The notes: generated by a model not told the origin, from the sequence alone. Positions 35,594 to 45,737 are shown, counted from the first letter of the stretch. The stretch: DNA of 64,000 nt from an uncultured Saprospiraceae bacterium (GCA_938016265.1 CALLWB010000068.1:88400-152399), one strand, 5' to 3'. A program made the numbers and translations.

Positions 35594-36179
35594 GTTAATG
35601 TCTTTTTTATAAATTACTTCAAGTATGCCAACAATAGATTGACATCATTTTATCATGCACAAAATTAGAGGATCTTTAGTCTTGCATGTGTTTAAAAAAA
35701 GAGGATTTGGGACAGAGAATAAATAGTTTTAAATTTCACGTATTTGATTAATAACAAGACAGTTCTGATTGCCAATTCATACGTTATGAAATTTTATTGC
35801 CAGAATAATGTAGTTTTTAGTCCCACTTTGTTTTTGATTTGTGACAATTCCCTAGTATAGGAAATCCATCATTGATCATTCGTTCAGTTAGGATTCAGAA
35901 TTTTTGGAAATGCTGACCATGAGGGTTACCTAATCCATAACAATAGGTAACCCCGCATCCTTTTGATGCAGGATTGATCTGTATCAGGAGAATTAAGGCT
36001 TGAATGAAAAAATCAAATGTTAACAAGTACACCGTCAATTTAAGAAGGAATTGCTACCTTTGCACCCCTATAATCCGACTAAGTTTTGAAAATAATTGTT
36101 TCAAAATCAAGAACAACGATTGACTGGGCAAAGGCTCTTTCGATCAAGTTCTATTATTTATCATAAATAAAGAACTAAG
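35594..36179. other. Long intergenic region with two adjacent hairpins
   Basis: 586 bp without a gene. At 35923-35953 a perfect 10-bp inverted repeat (GGGTTACCTA / TAGGTAACCC, 11-nt spacer) is followed at 35955-35969 by a second hairpin (GCATC, CTTTT loop, GATGC). Neither has a T-run. The purH promoter element lies at 36055. The hairpins are upstream of it, so they belong to another transcript or act as DNA sites. Confidence 0.5.
36055..36062 (+). promoter_or_regulatory. Predicted -7 promoter element of purH
   Basis: TACCTTTG, exact TAnnTTTG, about 117 bp upstream of the purH ATG. It leaves a leader of roughly 105-110 nt. No purine riboswitch or known aptamer was recognised in that leader. 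Confidence 0.5.
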
Positions 36180-37718
36180 ATGGCCACTAAATCAATTAAG
36201 TCTGCACTTGTCTCTGTATATTGCAAAGACAACCTTGAACCTATTTTAAAAGAACTCAAAGCGCTGGGAATAACCATATATTCTACTGGCGGAACGCAAC
36301 GATTTATAGAAGAACAATCCATCCCCGTAACTGCAGTGGAAGAGTTAACCACCTATCCATCAATACTTGGCGGTCGGGTAAAAACCCTGCACCCTAAAGT
36401 ATTTGGCGGTATTCTAGCAATGAGGGAAGAAGCCCATCAAGCAGAATTAGCACAATACGACATTCCCGAAATCGACCTGGTCATCGTAGATCTATACCCT
36501 TTCGAAGAAACCATCGCCAACACCAGCAACGAAGCAGAAATAATCGAAAAGATTGATATCGGAGGCATCTCCCTTATTCGAGCAGCAGCAAAAAACTATA
36601 AAGACGTTATGGTGGTCTCTTCCAGAGAACAATACGACGATTTATTAACCTTATTAAAAGAAAAAAAGGGTTATTCTGAATTGGCCGATCGAAAAGCATT
36701 CGCTAGAAATGCCTTCAAGGTTTCTTCAAATTACGACGTTGCCATTTTTGATCACTTTAATGGTCCTGCTTTAGGTGATAATGAAGAAGCTGTTTTTAAA
36801 AAGAGCTTGCACCAATCCAAGAAACTACGATACGGAGAAAATCCACACCAAGAAGGCCATTTTTATGGAAATTTGGAGGCCATGTTCGAAAAACTGAACG
36901 GCAAAGAGCTGTCTTACAATAATCTGGTAGACATCGATGCTGCTGTCGGTATAATGAACGAATTCAAAGATGCAGACCCAACATTTGCAGTACTTAAACA
37001 TACAAACGCTTGCGGTACCGCAACAAGACCTACCGTACTGGAAGCCTGGAAAGCGGCCTTGGCAGGAGACCCAATCTCCGCTTTCGGTGGCATCTTGATC
37101 TGCAATCAAGAGATCGACCTGGCCACAGCAGAAGAAATCAATAAACTGTTTTACGAAGTACTGATTGCGCCATCATTTAGCGCAGACGCGCAAGCACTTT
37201 TATCCAAAAAGAAAAAACGAGTATTATTAAAAATAAAAGACTACATCGTCCAACCAAAACAATTTAAAAGTTTGTTGAATGGTGTAATAGAGCAGCAGTC
37301 CGACTTGAAATCTGAAGAGAAAAGTAGCCTGGAATGTGTAACCGCAAAAACACCATCTGATTCAGAATATGCTGACCTGCTATTTGCCAACAAGTGTGTC
37401 AAACACCTAAAGTCAAATACCATCGTCCTAGCAAAAAACAATCAATTGCTAGGTATGGGATGCGGGCAAACTTCCAGAGTGGATGCCCTCAAACAAGCCA
37501 TAACCAAAGCGAAAAATTTTGGGTTTAGCCTGGAAGGAGCAGTTATGGCTTCTGATGCATTTTTCCCATTTCCAGACTGTGTAGAGATTGCTCAAGCTGC
37601 TGGAATAACAGCAGTAATACAACCGGGAGGCTCCATAAAAGATGACGCAAGTATTGACATGTGTAACACACACAACGTATCAATGGTCATGACAGGAACA
37701 AGACATTTTAAACATTAA
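36180..37718 (+). CDS. purH: Bifunctional AICAR formyltransferase / IMP cyclohydrolase
   Basis: A 512-residue enzyme for the last two steps of de novo purine synthesis. The N-terminal MGS-fold cyclohydrolase domain has YSTGGTQRFIEE, ILGGRVKTLHPKVFGGIL and VIVDLYPFEET. The transformylase domain has KKLRYGENPHQEGHFYG, the catalytic KHTNACGTA and, near the end, SDAFFPFPDCVEIAQAAG and IQPGGSIKDDASI. Length is normal. The helicase gene starts 10 bp after the stop, so they are probably transcribed together. Confidence 0.97.
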   Translation: MATKSIKSALVSVYCKDNLEPILKELKALGITIYSTGGTQRFIEEQSIPVTAVEELTTYPSILGGRVKTLHPKVFGGILAMREEAHQAELAQYDIPEIDLVIVDLYPFEETIANTSNEAEIIEKIDIGGISLIRAAAKNYKDVMVVSSREQYDDLLTLLKEKKGYSELADRKAFARNAFKVSSNYDVAIFDHFNGPALGDNEEAVFKKSLHQSKKLRYGENPHQEGHFYGNLEAMFEKLNGKELSYNNLVDIDAAVGIMNEFKDADPTFAVLKHTNACGTATRPTVLEAWKAALAGDPISAFGGILICNQEIDLATAEEINKLFYEVLIAPSFSADAQALLSKKKKRVLLKIKDYIVQPKQFKSLLNGVIEQQSDLKSEEKSSLECVTAKTPSDSEYADLLFANKCVKHLKSNTIVLAKNNQLLGMGCGQTSRVDALKQAITKAKNFGFSLEGAVMASDAFFPFPDCVEIAQAAGITAVIQPGGSIKDDASIDMCNTHNVSMVMTGTRHFKH

Positions 37719-37728
37719 ACAATAATAA

Positions 37729-39993
37729 GTGCTAGCAGGGAAATCGTATTTAGACGAACTAAATGATATACAACGAGACGCCGTAACGACAATAGACGGC
37801 CCTGTGCTGGTAATTGCAGGTCCAGGCTCCGGGAAAACCAGAGTGTTGACTTATCGAATTGCACATATCATCGAGCAGGGCATCCCTGCTTATCAGATAC
37901 TAGCACTAACGTTTACGAACAAGGCCGCTCGTGAAATGAAAGAGCGGATCACAAAAGTGGTCGGTAGCAAAGGAGGCCATGTTTGGGCAGGCACCTTTCA
38001 CTCCATTTTTGCTAGAATATTGCGCTACGAAGCAGAAAAAATTGGCTTTTCCTCAAACTTTACCATCTATGATACCGTAGACTCAAAGAGTTTGATCACT
38101 ACAATTGTCAAGGAGATGGGGCTCGACCCAAAAGTATATGATGTCAATGGAATTCGAACCAGAATTTCTTCGGCAAAGAGTAACTTAATTTCGCCAAAAG
38201 CCTACAAGGAAAATATCCAATTGTTGGCGCAGGACCGTTCTAGTAAACGACCATTCATCAATAAAATTTATGAGACCTATGCCATGCGGTGCAAACGTGC
38301 CGGCGCAATGGATTTCGATGATTTGCTGTATCAGATGTTTTTGCTGCTACATAAAAATCCAGATAATGTGGTCGATAAATACCGGGAAAAATTTCGGTAT
38401 GTATTGGTAGACGAGTTTCAGGATACCAACTTTTTGCAGTACAGCATTATACGAAAGTTGGTCAATTACCCAAAGAGTCCACAAAATGTCTGTGTAGTCG
38501 GTGATGATGCACAAAGTATCTATGCCTTTCGAGGAGCAACGATCCAGAATATCCTAGACTTTCAAAAGCATTATCCGAAACTGAAGACCTTTAAACTGGA
38601 GCAAAATTATCGATCAACGAGTTTTATCGTGGAAGCGGCTAATGAGGTAATTAGTTTTAACAAAAAGCAGATTCAGAAAAAGATTTGGTCAGATCAGGGA
38701 GATGGTCAAAAGATCAAAATTCTGAAGGCGGTAACGGATGCCGAAGAAGGAAAACGAGTAGCGGACATGATTCTGGAGCAGAAAACTCGGAATCATTTTA
38801 ATAATAAAGATTTTGCAATTTTATATCGCACCAATGCCCAATCAAGGGTATTTGAGGAACATTTGAGAAAGCACAATATTTTATATAAAATCTACGGCGG
38901 CCAATCATTTTATCAGCGAAAAGAGATCAAGGACTTACTCGGCTATTTGAAGTTGGCAGTCAATCCGAATGACGAGGAAGCACTCAAACGGGTCATCAAT
39001 TTTCCAAAGCGAGCCATCGGAGACAGCAGTTTTTCCAAAATTGCAAAAATCGCGAATGACAACTTGACTTCCAACTGGGAAATACTGAAAAGCATTGAAA
39101 AGTTTGGGTTTCCAGCAAGATTGACGAACTCTGTTCGTGGTTTTGTAAATCTGATAAAGACATTCCAACGGCACCTCGAGAAAATGGACGCCTATGAACT
39201 AGCAAGTCTGGCAGCAAAACAATCGGGTGTACTCGAATTTTACAATCGGGACAAAACCGTGGAAGGGCTAAACAGAGCGAATAACTTACGAGAATTGCTG
39301 GATGGCATCAAGGACTTTGTCGAGAGCGACGAAGAGATTGAAGACGTTACTATTACCGATAAAGGGCTGACTAGTTACTTGCAAAATATTGCACTGATCA
39401 CTGATCAGGATAATGATAAAGACAATGACGATCGGGTTGCCCTGATGTCCGTTCACGCGGCGAAAGGGTTGGAGTTTGAGTCGGTTTTTGTCGCTGGAAT
39501 GGAAGACAAACTCTTCCCTTCACAGATGGCCCTGAATAGCAAGGATGGACTCGATGAGGAACGACGGTTGTTTTATGTAGCCATTACCAGAGCCAAGCAG
39601 TTTTTGTGCCTTTCCTTTGCCTTTAGCAGATATCGATATGGGAATATTGTAAACTCTAGCCCTAGCCCATTCCTTGGAGAAATTTCAGAAAAAAACCTGG
39701 AACACACCATGGGCGTGCTGCCTTCAAGAAGCACAGAAAGCACGGGCTCGACAGGCTCCCGACTAGGACCACCACTCCAAAGACGGATGAAGCCAAGAAT
39801 CCCTGTGTCCGACTTCAAAGCAAGCCCAATCAGTGAAATAGTGGTAGGAAAGGAAGTGGAACACATCCGATTTGGCAGAGGGAAAGTCTTAGCCAAAGAA
39901 GGGCCAAAAGGCAATGAGGTAGCCACTGTCGTATTTGACGAAGCTGGAGAAAAACGGATAATGATAAAATATGCAAAGCTGAAGGTCTTATAA
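37729..39993 (+). CDS. UvrD/PcrA-type ATP-dependent DNA helicase
   Basis: A 754-residue SF1A helicase that moves 3' to 5' on single-stranded DNA in repair and replication restart. Walker A GPGSGKT at 31-37, motif Ia TFTNKAAREMKERI, Walker B VDEFQDTN, motif III GDDAQSIYAFRGA, motif IV EQNYRST, motif V VHAAKGLEFESVFV and motif VI EERRLFYVAITRAK are all present. The C-terminal FGRGKVLAKEG...VVFDEAGEKRIMIKYAKL is the PcrA/UvrD Tudor-like RNA polymerase-binding tail. The start is GTG at 37729, 10 bp after purH. Confidence 0.94.
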   Translation: MLAGKSYLDELNDIQRDAVTTIDGPVLVIAGPGSGKTRVLTYRIAHIIEQGIPAYQILALTFTNKAAREMKERITKVVGSKGGHVWAGTFHSIFARILRYEAEKIGFSSNFTIYDTVDSKSLITTIVKEMGLDPKVYDVNGIRTRISSAKSNLISPKAYKENIQLLAQDRSSKRPFINKIYETYAMRCKRAGAMDFDDLLYQMFLLLHKNPDNVVDKYREKFRYVLVDEFQDTNFLQYSIIRKLVNYPKSPQNVCVVGDDAQSIYAFRGATIQNILDFQKHYPKLKTFKLEQNYRSTSFIVEAANEVISFNKKQIQKKIWSDQGDGQKIKILKAVTDAEEGKRVADMILEQKTRNHFNNKDFAILYRTNAQSRVFEEHLRKHNILYKIYGGQSFYQRKEIKDLLGYLKLAVNPNDEEALKRVINFPKRAIGDSSFSKIAKIANDNLTSNWEILKSIEKFGFPARLTNSVRGFVNLIKTFQRHLEKMDAYELASLAAKQSGVLEFYNRDKTVEGLNRANNLRELLDGIKDFVESDEEIEDVTITDKGLTSYLQNIALITDQDNDKDNDDRVALMSVHAAKGLEFESVFVAGMEDKLFPSQMALNSKDGLDEERRLFYVAITRAKQFLCLSFAFSRYRYGNIVNSSPSPFLGEISEKNLEHTMGVLPSRSTESTGSTGSRLGPPLQRRMKPRIPVSDFKASPISEIVVGKEVEHIRFGRGKVLAKEGPKGNEVATVVFDEAGEKRIMIKYAKLKVL

Positions 39994-40044
39994 AAGATTG
40001 CTTCCGCTAAGAAACATTCAACCAATAAAACTAGACGAATTAAT

Positions 40045-42090
40045 ATGAGCAAAATTAATCCTCCGGTAGCAAAATGTATAGAGCATACAGAAACTACACA
40101 TGGTGATGTAAGACAAGATCCTTATTTCTGGTTGAGAGAAAAAGAAAACGAAGAGGTAATCAATTATCTAAAAGAGGAAAACGCTTACACGGAGTCCGTC
40201 ATGAAGCACACCGAACCGCTTCAACAAAAAATCTATGAAGAGTTTGTCAGTCGAATCAAGGAGACCGATTTGTCTGTTCCCGTAAAACGAGATAACTATT
40301 ATTATTACTCCAGAACGGAAGAAGGCAAAAACTATTCTATTTATTGTCGGAAAGAAGGCAGCCTGGATGCTGCAGAGGAAATCCTGTTGGATGGAAACAA
40401 ATTAGCCGAAGGCAAAAAATATTTTAGTCTCCGATCCTTCAAAGTGAACGACAATCACCAGTTACTTGGATATGCGGTGGATTTTGATGGTTCGGAATAC
40501 TACGATATTTATATAAAAGACCTAAGCTCTGGAGAATTGAAGGAACAGCCTATTCAAAAAACAGGTGGCGGATTGGTTTGGGCAAACGACAACAAGACCT
40601 TCTTTTATACTACTCTGGATGACACTCATCGGCCATATCGCCTGCACCGGCATTTGCTGGGTACCGAGGCTTCACAAGACGAAATTGTTTTTGAAGAGCC
40701 TGACGGTGCTTATTTCCTAGGAGCCTACAAAACAAAAAGTAAAGCGTTTCTAGTCATTCAACTAGGAAGCAAGGTGACTAACGAAGCCCATTTCCTCGAT
40801 GCCAATAATCCAACAGGCAAATTCAGCCTATTCGCCAAAAGACAACAAAACGAAGAATATTCAATTACCCACTACGGCGATCATTTTTACATATTGACCA
40901 ACGACAAAGCGCTTGATTTTAAACTGATGAAAACGCCCGTTGGCAATACAGCCCGCTCCAATTGGGAAACCTATATTGCCCATGAGCCCAATGTAATGCT
41001 GACAGATGTAGAAGCGTTCAAGGATCACCTCGTTGTCCACTGCCGCAAAAATGGCTTAAAAAACATTCAAATAATCAATGTAAATACCCAGGAGAAACAC
41101 GACATTGAGTTCCCTGAAAAGGTATACACTTACTGGGAAGAAAGTAATCCGGATTTCAATACCAATCTCCTTCGGTTTATGTATTCTTCAATGATCTCTC
41201 CGAGGACGGTTTATAATTATAACATGGACACCAAAGAGTTTATCAAACTCAAGGAATATGAGGTCCAAGGAGGGTACGATAAGTCGGAATATGCTATGGA
41301 ATGGCTAAAAGCCAAGGCAGAAGACGGCACTGAAGTCCCTATTTCTGTAGTTTACAAAAAGGGGCTTGAGCGGGATGGTACTAATCCTTGCTACTTGTAT
41401 GGGTACGGCTCCTACGGCTATCCGATGGATCCTTATTTCTCCTCTGTCAGAATTAGCTTGCTGGATCGGGGATTTGTATTTGCTATGGGCCACATTCGTG
41501 GAGGAAGTGAATTGGGTCGACAATGGTACAACGACGGAAAGTTCCTAAAAAAGAAAAACACGTTCACCGACTTTATTGCTTGTGGTGAACATCTTATAAG
41601 TCAGGGCTATACAAGCAAAGACAAACTGTGCATCTCAGGAGGAAGCGCTGGCGGGCTGCTTGTTGGCGCGTCTATGAATTTTAGACCGGATCTTTTTAAA
41701 GCAGTAATCGCAAGTGTGCCTTTTGTCGATGTGATCAATACCATGCTTGACGATACGATCCCGCTTACTGTGGTGGAATATGAGGAATGGGGCAATCCAA
41801 ATGACAAGGTATATTATGACTATATGAAATCGTATTCTCCCTACGACAATGTAGAAGCCAAAGACTATCCAAACCTTCTGATTACTGCCGGATTAAATGA
41901 CCCAAGAGTTCAATATTGGGAGCCCGCAAAATGGGCCGCAAAACTCCGCGCAACAAAAACAGACAGGAATACATTATTGCTGAAAACAAATATGGGCGCA
42001 GGTCATGGCGGCGCATCCGGTCGCTACGAAGCGTTGAAAGAACTAGCTTTTGAATATTCCTTTATCTTAAACTGCTTAAATTTAAGATAA
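40045..42090 (+). CDS. ptrB: Oligopeptidase B
   Basis: A 681-residue cytoplasmic S9A peptidase that cuts short peptides after Arg and Lys. N-terminal signature VRQDPYFWLREKENEEV, propeller to about residue 400, then YGYGSYGYPMDPYFS, GHIRGGSELGRQWYNDGK, Ser534 in ISGGSAGGLLVGA, Asp619 in GLNDPRVQYWEPAKW and His654 in GAGHGGASGR. LDDTIPLTVVEYEEWGNP is the oligopeptidase B hallmark against prolyl oligopeptidase. No signal peptide. A second S9 enzyme lies 7 kb upstream. Confidence 0.95.
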   Translation: MSKINPPVAKCIEHTETTHGDVRQDPYFWLREKENEEVINYLKEENAYTESVMKHTEPLQQKIYEEFVSRIKETDLSVPVKRDNYYYYSRTEEGKNYSIYCRKEGSLDAAEEILLDGNKLAEGKKYFSLRSFKVNDNHQLLGYAVDFDGSEYYDIYIKDLSSGELKEQPIQKTGGGLVWANDNKTFFYTTLDDTHRPYRLHRHLLGTEASQDEIVFEEPDGAYFLGAYKTKSKAFLVIQLGSKVTNEAHFLDANNPTGKFSLFAKRQQNEEYSITHYGDHFYILTNDKALDFKLMKTPVGNTARSNWETYIAHEPNVMLTDVEAFKDHLVVHCRKNGLKNIQIINVNTQEKHDIEFPEKVYTYWEESNPDFNTNLLRFMYSSMISPRTVYNYNMDTKEFIKLKEYEVQGGYDKSEYAMEWLKAKAEDGTEVPISVVYKKGLERDGTNPCYLYGYGSYGYPMDPYFSSVRISLLDRGFVFAMGHIRGGSELGRQWYNDGKFLKKKNTFTDFIACGEHLISQGYTSKDKLCISGGSAGGLLVGASMNFRPDLFKAVIASVPFVDVINTMLDDTIPLTVVEYEEWGNPNDKVYYDYMKSYSPYDNVEAKDYPNLLITAGLNDPRVQYWEPAKWAAKLRATKTDRNTLLLKTNMGAGHGGASGRYEALKELAFEYSFILNCLNLR

Positions 42091-42263
42091 TTAAATTTTC
42101 ATAATTTCAATATTAATCTTATTTGTATTCTACTGATATTTGGAACATAGGGTGAGCCCTCTGACTAATGGTGTTTTGTTGCTGTAGGAGGTAAAAATTA
42201 TTAATGATTAATATATTACAAATGGACTTTAATTTCTTAAGGAATATGTCTATATTTCCACTA

Positions 42264-42332
42264 CCGCTAAGGGTTTTTGCCTTAAAAACCTGACATAGTT
42301 TTACTTTAAAGAGTAAAACAGGTCTTAAGCGG
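42264..42332 (+). ncRNA. Predicted three-way-junction RNA element in 439-bp intergenic region
   Basis: An outer stem (CCGCTAAG 42264-42271 with CTTAAGCGG 42324-42332, one bulged A) encloses two perfect hairpins: GGTTTTT / AAAAACC with a 5-nt loop (42272-42290) and GTTTTACT / AGTAAAAC with a 6-nt loop (42298-42319). This could be a riboswitch or a small RNA. The strand is assumed from the downstream gene at 42530, for which it would lie in a ~270-nt leader. A further GATAGA/TCTATC pair lies near 42373-42400. It matches no riboswitch consensus I can recall. The rest of 42091-42529 holds no gene. Confidence 0.5.
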
Positions 42333-42529
42333 GACTTAATTATTTAAATACTGACTTTTCAAACACTGGATAGATTTACTACGTCTAATGTCTATCTATT
42401 TACTGATATTATTGATTACTGTTGCGGTCATGGAGGGACTGATTTTTCTCAGTTTTGACAGCAACCTTATACTAGAACCCAGATGTACCGGATTAGAAAC
42501 AATTACCTAATCCCTACAAATTTACCCAA

Positions 42530-44929
42530 ATGAAAAAATTATGCATTGCATTACTTTTTACGCTCTTCTGTATTTCTCTAACTGCACAAAATGGACATTA
42601 CGATTTACGTTTTCAGGTACATGATGTTGATTGCCTAAATGAAAAAATCTACATCGACTTTGAAGTGAAGGCAACAGTGGACCTTACCGGGTTCAATATT
42701 GCCGACCAGAACTATCGGTTTTCGTTCAATGACGACGCGATTGCCAATCCATTGCTAGATCAGGCACTAAACCTTAATGGATTTGTTCCGACATCAAATC
42801 CTCCTACAAACAGCTTTTATAGCATTCATTCGATCCAAGGATCAATCGATACAATTGTTTCCTACAACGTCGTACTAGCAGGTGGAGACGGTTATCCCCT
42901 ATCGGATACCTGGTTGCCCATCGGACGGTTGGTATTTGATATTGTAGACCTCGAGGCCTGTCTTGGTTTAGTGTGGCATACTCAAGACCCTGACATTTTT
43001 CCTTCTACCTTCATCAGTGAAAAAGTTGGTGGCACCTTATTCCCAGCAGAGGAAGAATTTCTTACAAATCTCACCTACTGCATGAGTACTGATTGTGGAC
43101 TACAAGAACCCCGCTACAGTCTCCGATTTAACAATGAACAAGTTGACTGTACAAATTCGACCTATACTGTCGATCTCCAAGTGCAATCAATGGTTCCTAA
43201 TCTTCCATTCAACATTGCTGATCAAAACTTACGTTTTTCGTTTAATAGAGCGGCTCTTGAAAATCCACAAATAGCTCAGGAGCTAACGCTTTCTGGTCTT
43301 GTGGTGACTAGCAGTCCTTCTACTACCAGTTTTTATGGGCCACACACGTTGGTGGGTTCTATCGACACCATTCTTTCTTACAATGTACAGTTGTTAGGTG
43401 GTGATGGTTATCCGGTGTCTAATAATGGATGGGTGGATATCGGAAGTGTTTCTTTTGATGTTGTTGATCTAGGAGCTTGTGCGGGACTGACTTGGCATAC
43501 TGAAGATCCTCAGATTTTCCCTCCATGCTTTGTTTCTCGTAAAAAAAATAATGTGTTAATGCCACTCCTATCCGGCGACTACACCAATACGACCAATTGT
43601 TTTGAAGATGAATGTGGCCCTCAGGGTTCCCAGTTTGCTGTTCGTCTACAGCCTTTCCAAACCGATTGTGCAAATAACAAATACTACGTTGACCTTGAAG
43701 TAAAATCTAATACACTTGCGAATGACTTCTTTATTGCGGATCAGAATTATCGCTTCTCCTTCAATAGAGCTGCCGTTACCAATCCACAAATAGATCAGGA
43801 GTTGGATCTTTCCGGTTTTGTAACAACCGCCAACCCTCCCTCCTCAAGTTTCTTCAGCCCGCATTCCATAGTTGGCAGCTTAGATACGCTTGTTTCTTAC
43901 AATGTAAGTTTAGCAGGAGGCAAGGGCTACCCGGTGAACAATACGAACTGGACACCTGTAGGAAGATTGGTGTTTGATATTGTAGATTTGGCGGCTTGCC
44001 TGGACCTCGAATGGCATGATTTCAATACCTTCCCGCCCACATTTGTTAGTGAAAAAATTGCAGGAATACTGCTAGAAGTAGAAGAAGGAAGTTATGGGAA
44101 TGCCACGACTTGTTTTGAAGACGAGTGCGGTGCGCAAAGCGCCAAATACGATGTCCGATTTAAAACCTACGATGTTGACTGTACAGATGGTGAATACCTT
44201 GCAGACATAGAGATCAAGGCAAACGATCCAAACTTTCTGTTTAATGTCGCTGATCAAAATTACAGATTATCCTTCAATGATAACGCAATAACAAATCCTC
44301 GGATTGCAATTGAATTGGCGCTATCCGGCTTTACACAAACATTAGGACCAACCACCTTAAGTTTTTATGCGCCTCATACCTTGACAGGCTCGGCAGATAG
44401 TATCCTATCCTACAACGTAGTGCTAGCTGGCGGAGACGGTTACCCGCTCAAGGAAAACATCTGGACGCCTGTAGGTCGAGTGGTGTTTGATGTGGTTGAT
44501 GCAAATGAACCGATTGGGCTGGTATGGCATAGTCAAGATCCATTGATCTTCCCGCCAACTTCCATCTCCCAAAAACAAGGAAACACGTTGATCAATCTGG
44601 ACGAAGGAGAATACATCGATGAATTGGTGGAAACCAATGTTGCCTGCCCTGGAGCAAGAATAGAACAACCTTTATCAAAAATCGGTTTGTCTCCAGTGCC
44701 TGTATCAAATAGATTGAAAATTGACTTTATTGCAAGTCTTGATGCGCAAGCGACTACAACGATCATTGATGCTATGGGAAGAACAGTCTATCAAACCTCC
44801 GATGAAATAGAAAAAGGCTACAACCTACAAGACATAGACCTAGTGGAGCTTCCTGGTGGAATTTACCTATACACGATTACATTTGATGACTATCGATATA
44901 CTCAAGCATTTACTAAATTGCTTGAATAG
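42530..44929 (+). CDS. T9SS-exported surface protein made of four ~172-residue repeats
   Basis: A 799-residue exported protein. Signal peptide 1-20. Four tandem domains begin at Tyr24 (YDLRFQVHDVDC), Tyr196 (YSLRFNNEQVDC), Phe369 (FAVRLQPFQTDC) and Tyr540 (YDVRFKTYDVDC), about 172 residues each. Each repeat has FNIADQNYRFSFN or a close variant, FYxxHSIxGSxDTxxSYNV, LAGGDGYP, GRLVFDIVDLxAC and WHTQDPxIFPPTFxSxK, and has conserved cysteines that probably form disulfides. The last ~85 residues are a type A sorting domain (LSPVPVSNRLKIDFIA ... LPGGIYLYTITFDDYRY). The repeats look like a cohesin- or adhesin-like beta-sandwich, but I cannot name the family. Confidence 0.83.
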   Translation: MKKLCIALLFTLFCISLTAQNGHYDLRFQVHDVDCLNEKIYIDFEVKATVDLTGFNIADQNYRFSFNDDAIANPLLDQALNLNGFVPTSNPPTNSFYSIHSIQGSIDTIVSYNVVLAGGDGYPLSDTWLPIGRLVFDIVDLEACLGLVWHTQDPDIFPSTFISEKVGGTLFPAEEEFLTNLTYCMSTDCGLQEPRYSLRFNNEQVDCTNSTYTVDLQVQSMVPNLPFNIADQNLRFSFNRAALENPQIAQELTLSGLVVTSSPSTTSFYGPHTLVGSIDTILSYNVQLLGGDGYPVSNNGWVDIGSVSFDVVDLGACAGLTWHTEDPQIFPPCFVSRKKNNVLMPLLSGDYTNTTNCFEDECGPQGSQFAVRLQPFQTDCANNKYYVDLEVKSNTLANDFFIADQNYRFSFNRAAVTNPQIDQELDLSGFVTTANPPSSSFFSPHSIVGSLDTLVSYNVSLAGGKGYPVNNTNWTPVGRLVFDIVDLAACLDLEWHDFNTFPPTFVSEKIAGILLEVEEGSYGNATTCFEDECGAQSAKYDVRFKTYDVDCTDGEYLADIEIKANDPNFLFNVADQNYRLSFNDNAITNPRIAIELALSGFTQTLGPTTLSFYAPHTLTGSADSILSYNVVLAGGDGYPLKENIWTPVGRVVFDVVDANEPIGLVWHSQDPLIFPPTSISQKQGNTLINLDEGEYIDELVETNVACPGARIEQPLSKIGLSPVPVSNRLKIDFIASLDAQATTTIIDAMGRTVYQTSDEIEKGYNLQDIDLVELPGGIYLYTITFDDYRYTQAFTKLLE

Positions 44930-44970
44930 AATTCAGGTCCCAAAAAGGATATAGTTTAAAAGCAAAATTT

Positions 44971-44998
44971 AGGGTCTGGCGTAAGTCAGGCCCTTTTT
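44971..44998 (+). terminator. Intrinsic terminator after the four-repeat protein
   Basis: Stem AGGGTCTG with CAGGCCCT (one T-G pair), 8-nt loop, then a T-run; 41 bp beyond the stop codon. Confidence 0.85.
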
Positions 44999-45113
44999 AT
45001 TTGATTAATTCTACAATATTCCTACTAGGTCAACGAAGTAGCAACTATCCAAAACAATTACAAGGAACATCCAGCAGAGATGGGACAATTCTGTCCGCGC
45101 AGTAGACTCTCTT

Positions 45114-45698
45114 CTAATCCAGCCAGACCACCTTTTCCTCCACAGGTGAGCGCTTACCAGGAAAGGTCGGAAGGTTGTGGTTGCCGATGTACATAAATCC
45201 AAGGCATCGTTCTCCTTTTCCTAGTGAAAGGAAAGTACTAAGGTCTGGAGAATTGATAACACTGGGCGTGCTCCAATATGCACCCAAGCCATAGCCCCAT
45301 GCGGTCAATAACATGTTTTGAACCGCGCAAGCCGTCGCTGCAATTTCTTCAAATTCAGGGACTGACTTTTTGGGGTCTCGCTGCATGCAAATGGCGATCA
45401 CATATTCGGATTGAGCAGGTTTGTTTTTGGTTTTTAAGTACTTGGCGTCTGTGTATTTTTCTTTTGGAGTGTTTGCTGCATAGTAATTTCCTAGCAGTTC
45501 TCCGAGGCGGGTTCTTGCTTTTCCACTGACCACTTTAAAACGCCAGGGTTCAGTCATTCTGTGGGTTGGTGCCCAGTTGGCATTTTCAAGAAGGTCTTGT
45601 ATGGTTGATCTGGGGATTGGTTCTCCTGTATAGTTTTTAGGATAAATGGATCGTCTGGATCGGATCAACTCGTTTGTTTCTGATGGGGAATAGGCCAT
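45114..45698 (-). CDS. Nitroreductase family protein
   Basis: A 194-residue FMN-dependent NAD(P)H oxidoreductase. The N-terminal SRRSIYPKNYTGEPIP is the FMN-phosphate-binding Arg-Arg-Ser motif. LLENANWAPTHRMTEPWRF and the later YGLGAYWSTP and GFMYIG are usual for the family. There is no membrane segment. It probably dimerises and reduces nitro or quinone compounds. It follows the DEAD helicase on the minus strand after 39 bp, so the two are likely one unit. Confidence 0.9.
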   Translation of the reverse strand: MAYSPSETNELIRSRRSIYPKNYTGEPIPRSTIQDLLENANWAPTHRMTEPWRFKVVSGKARTRLGELLGNYYAANTPKEKYTDAKYLKTKNKPAQSEYVIAICMQRDPKKSVPEFEEIAATACAVQNMLLTAWGYGLGAYWSTPSVINSPDLSTFLSLGKGERCLGFMYIGNHNLPTFPGKRSPVEEKVVWLD

Positions 45699-45737
45699 TT
45701 TATTAATAGTTGTAAATGAAGTAGCTTGACAATGGTG

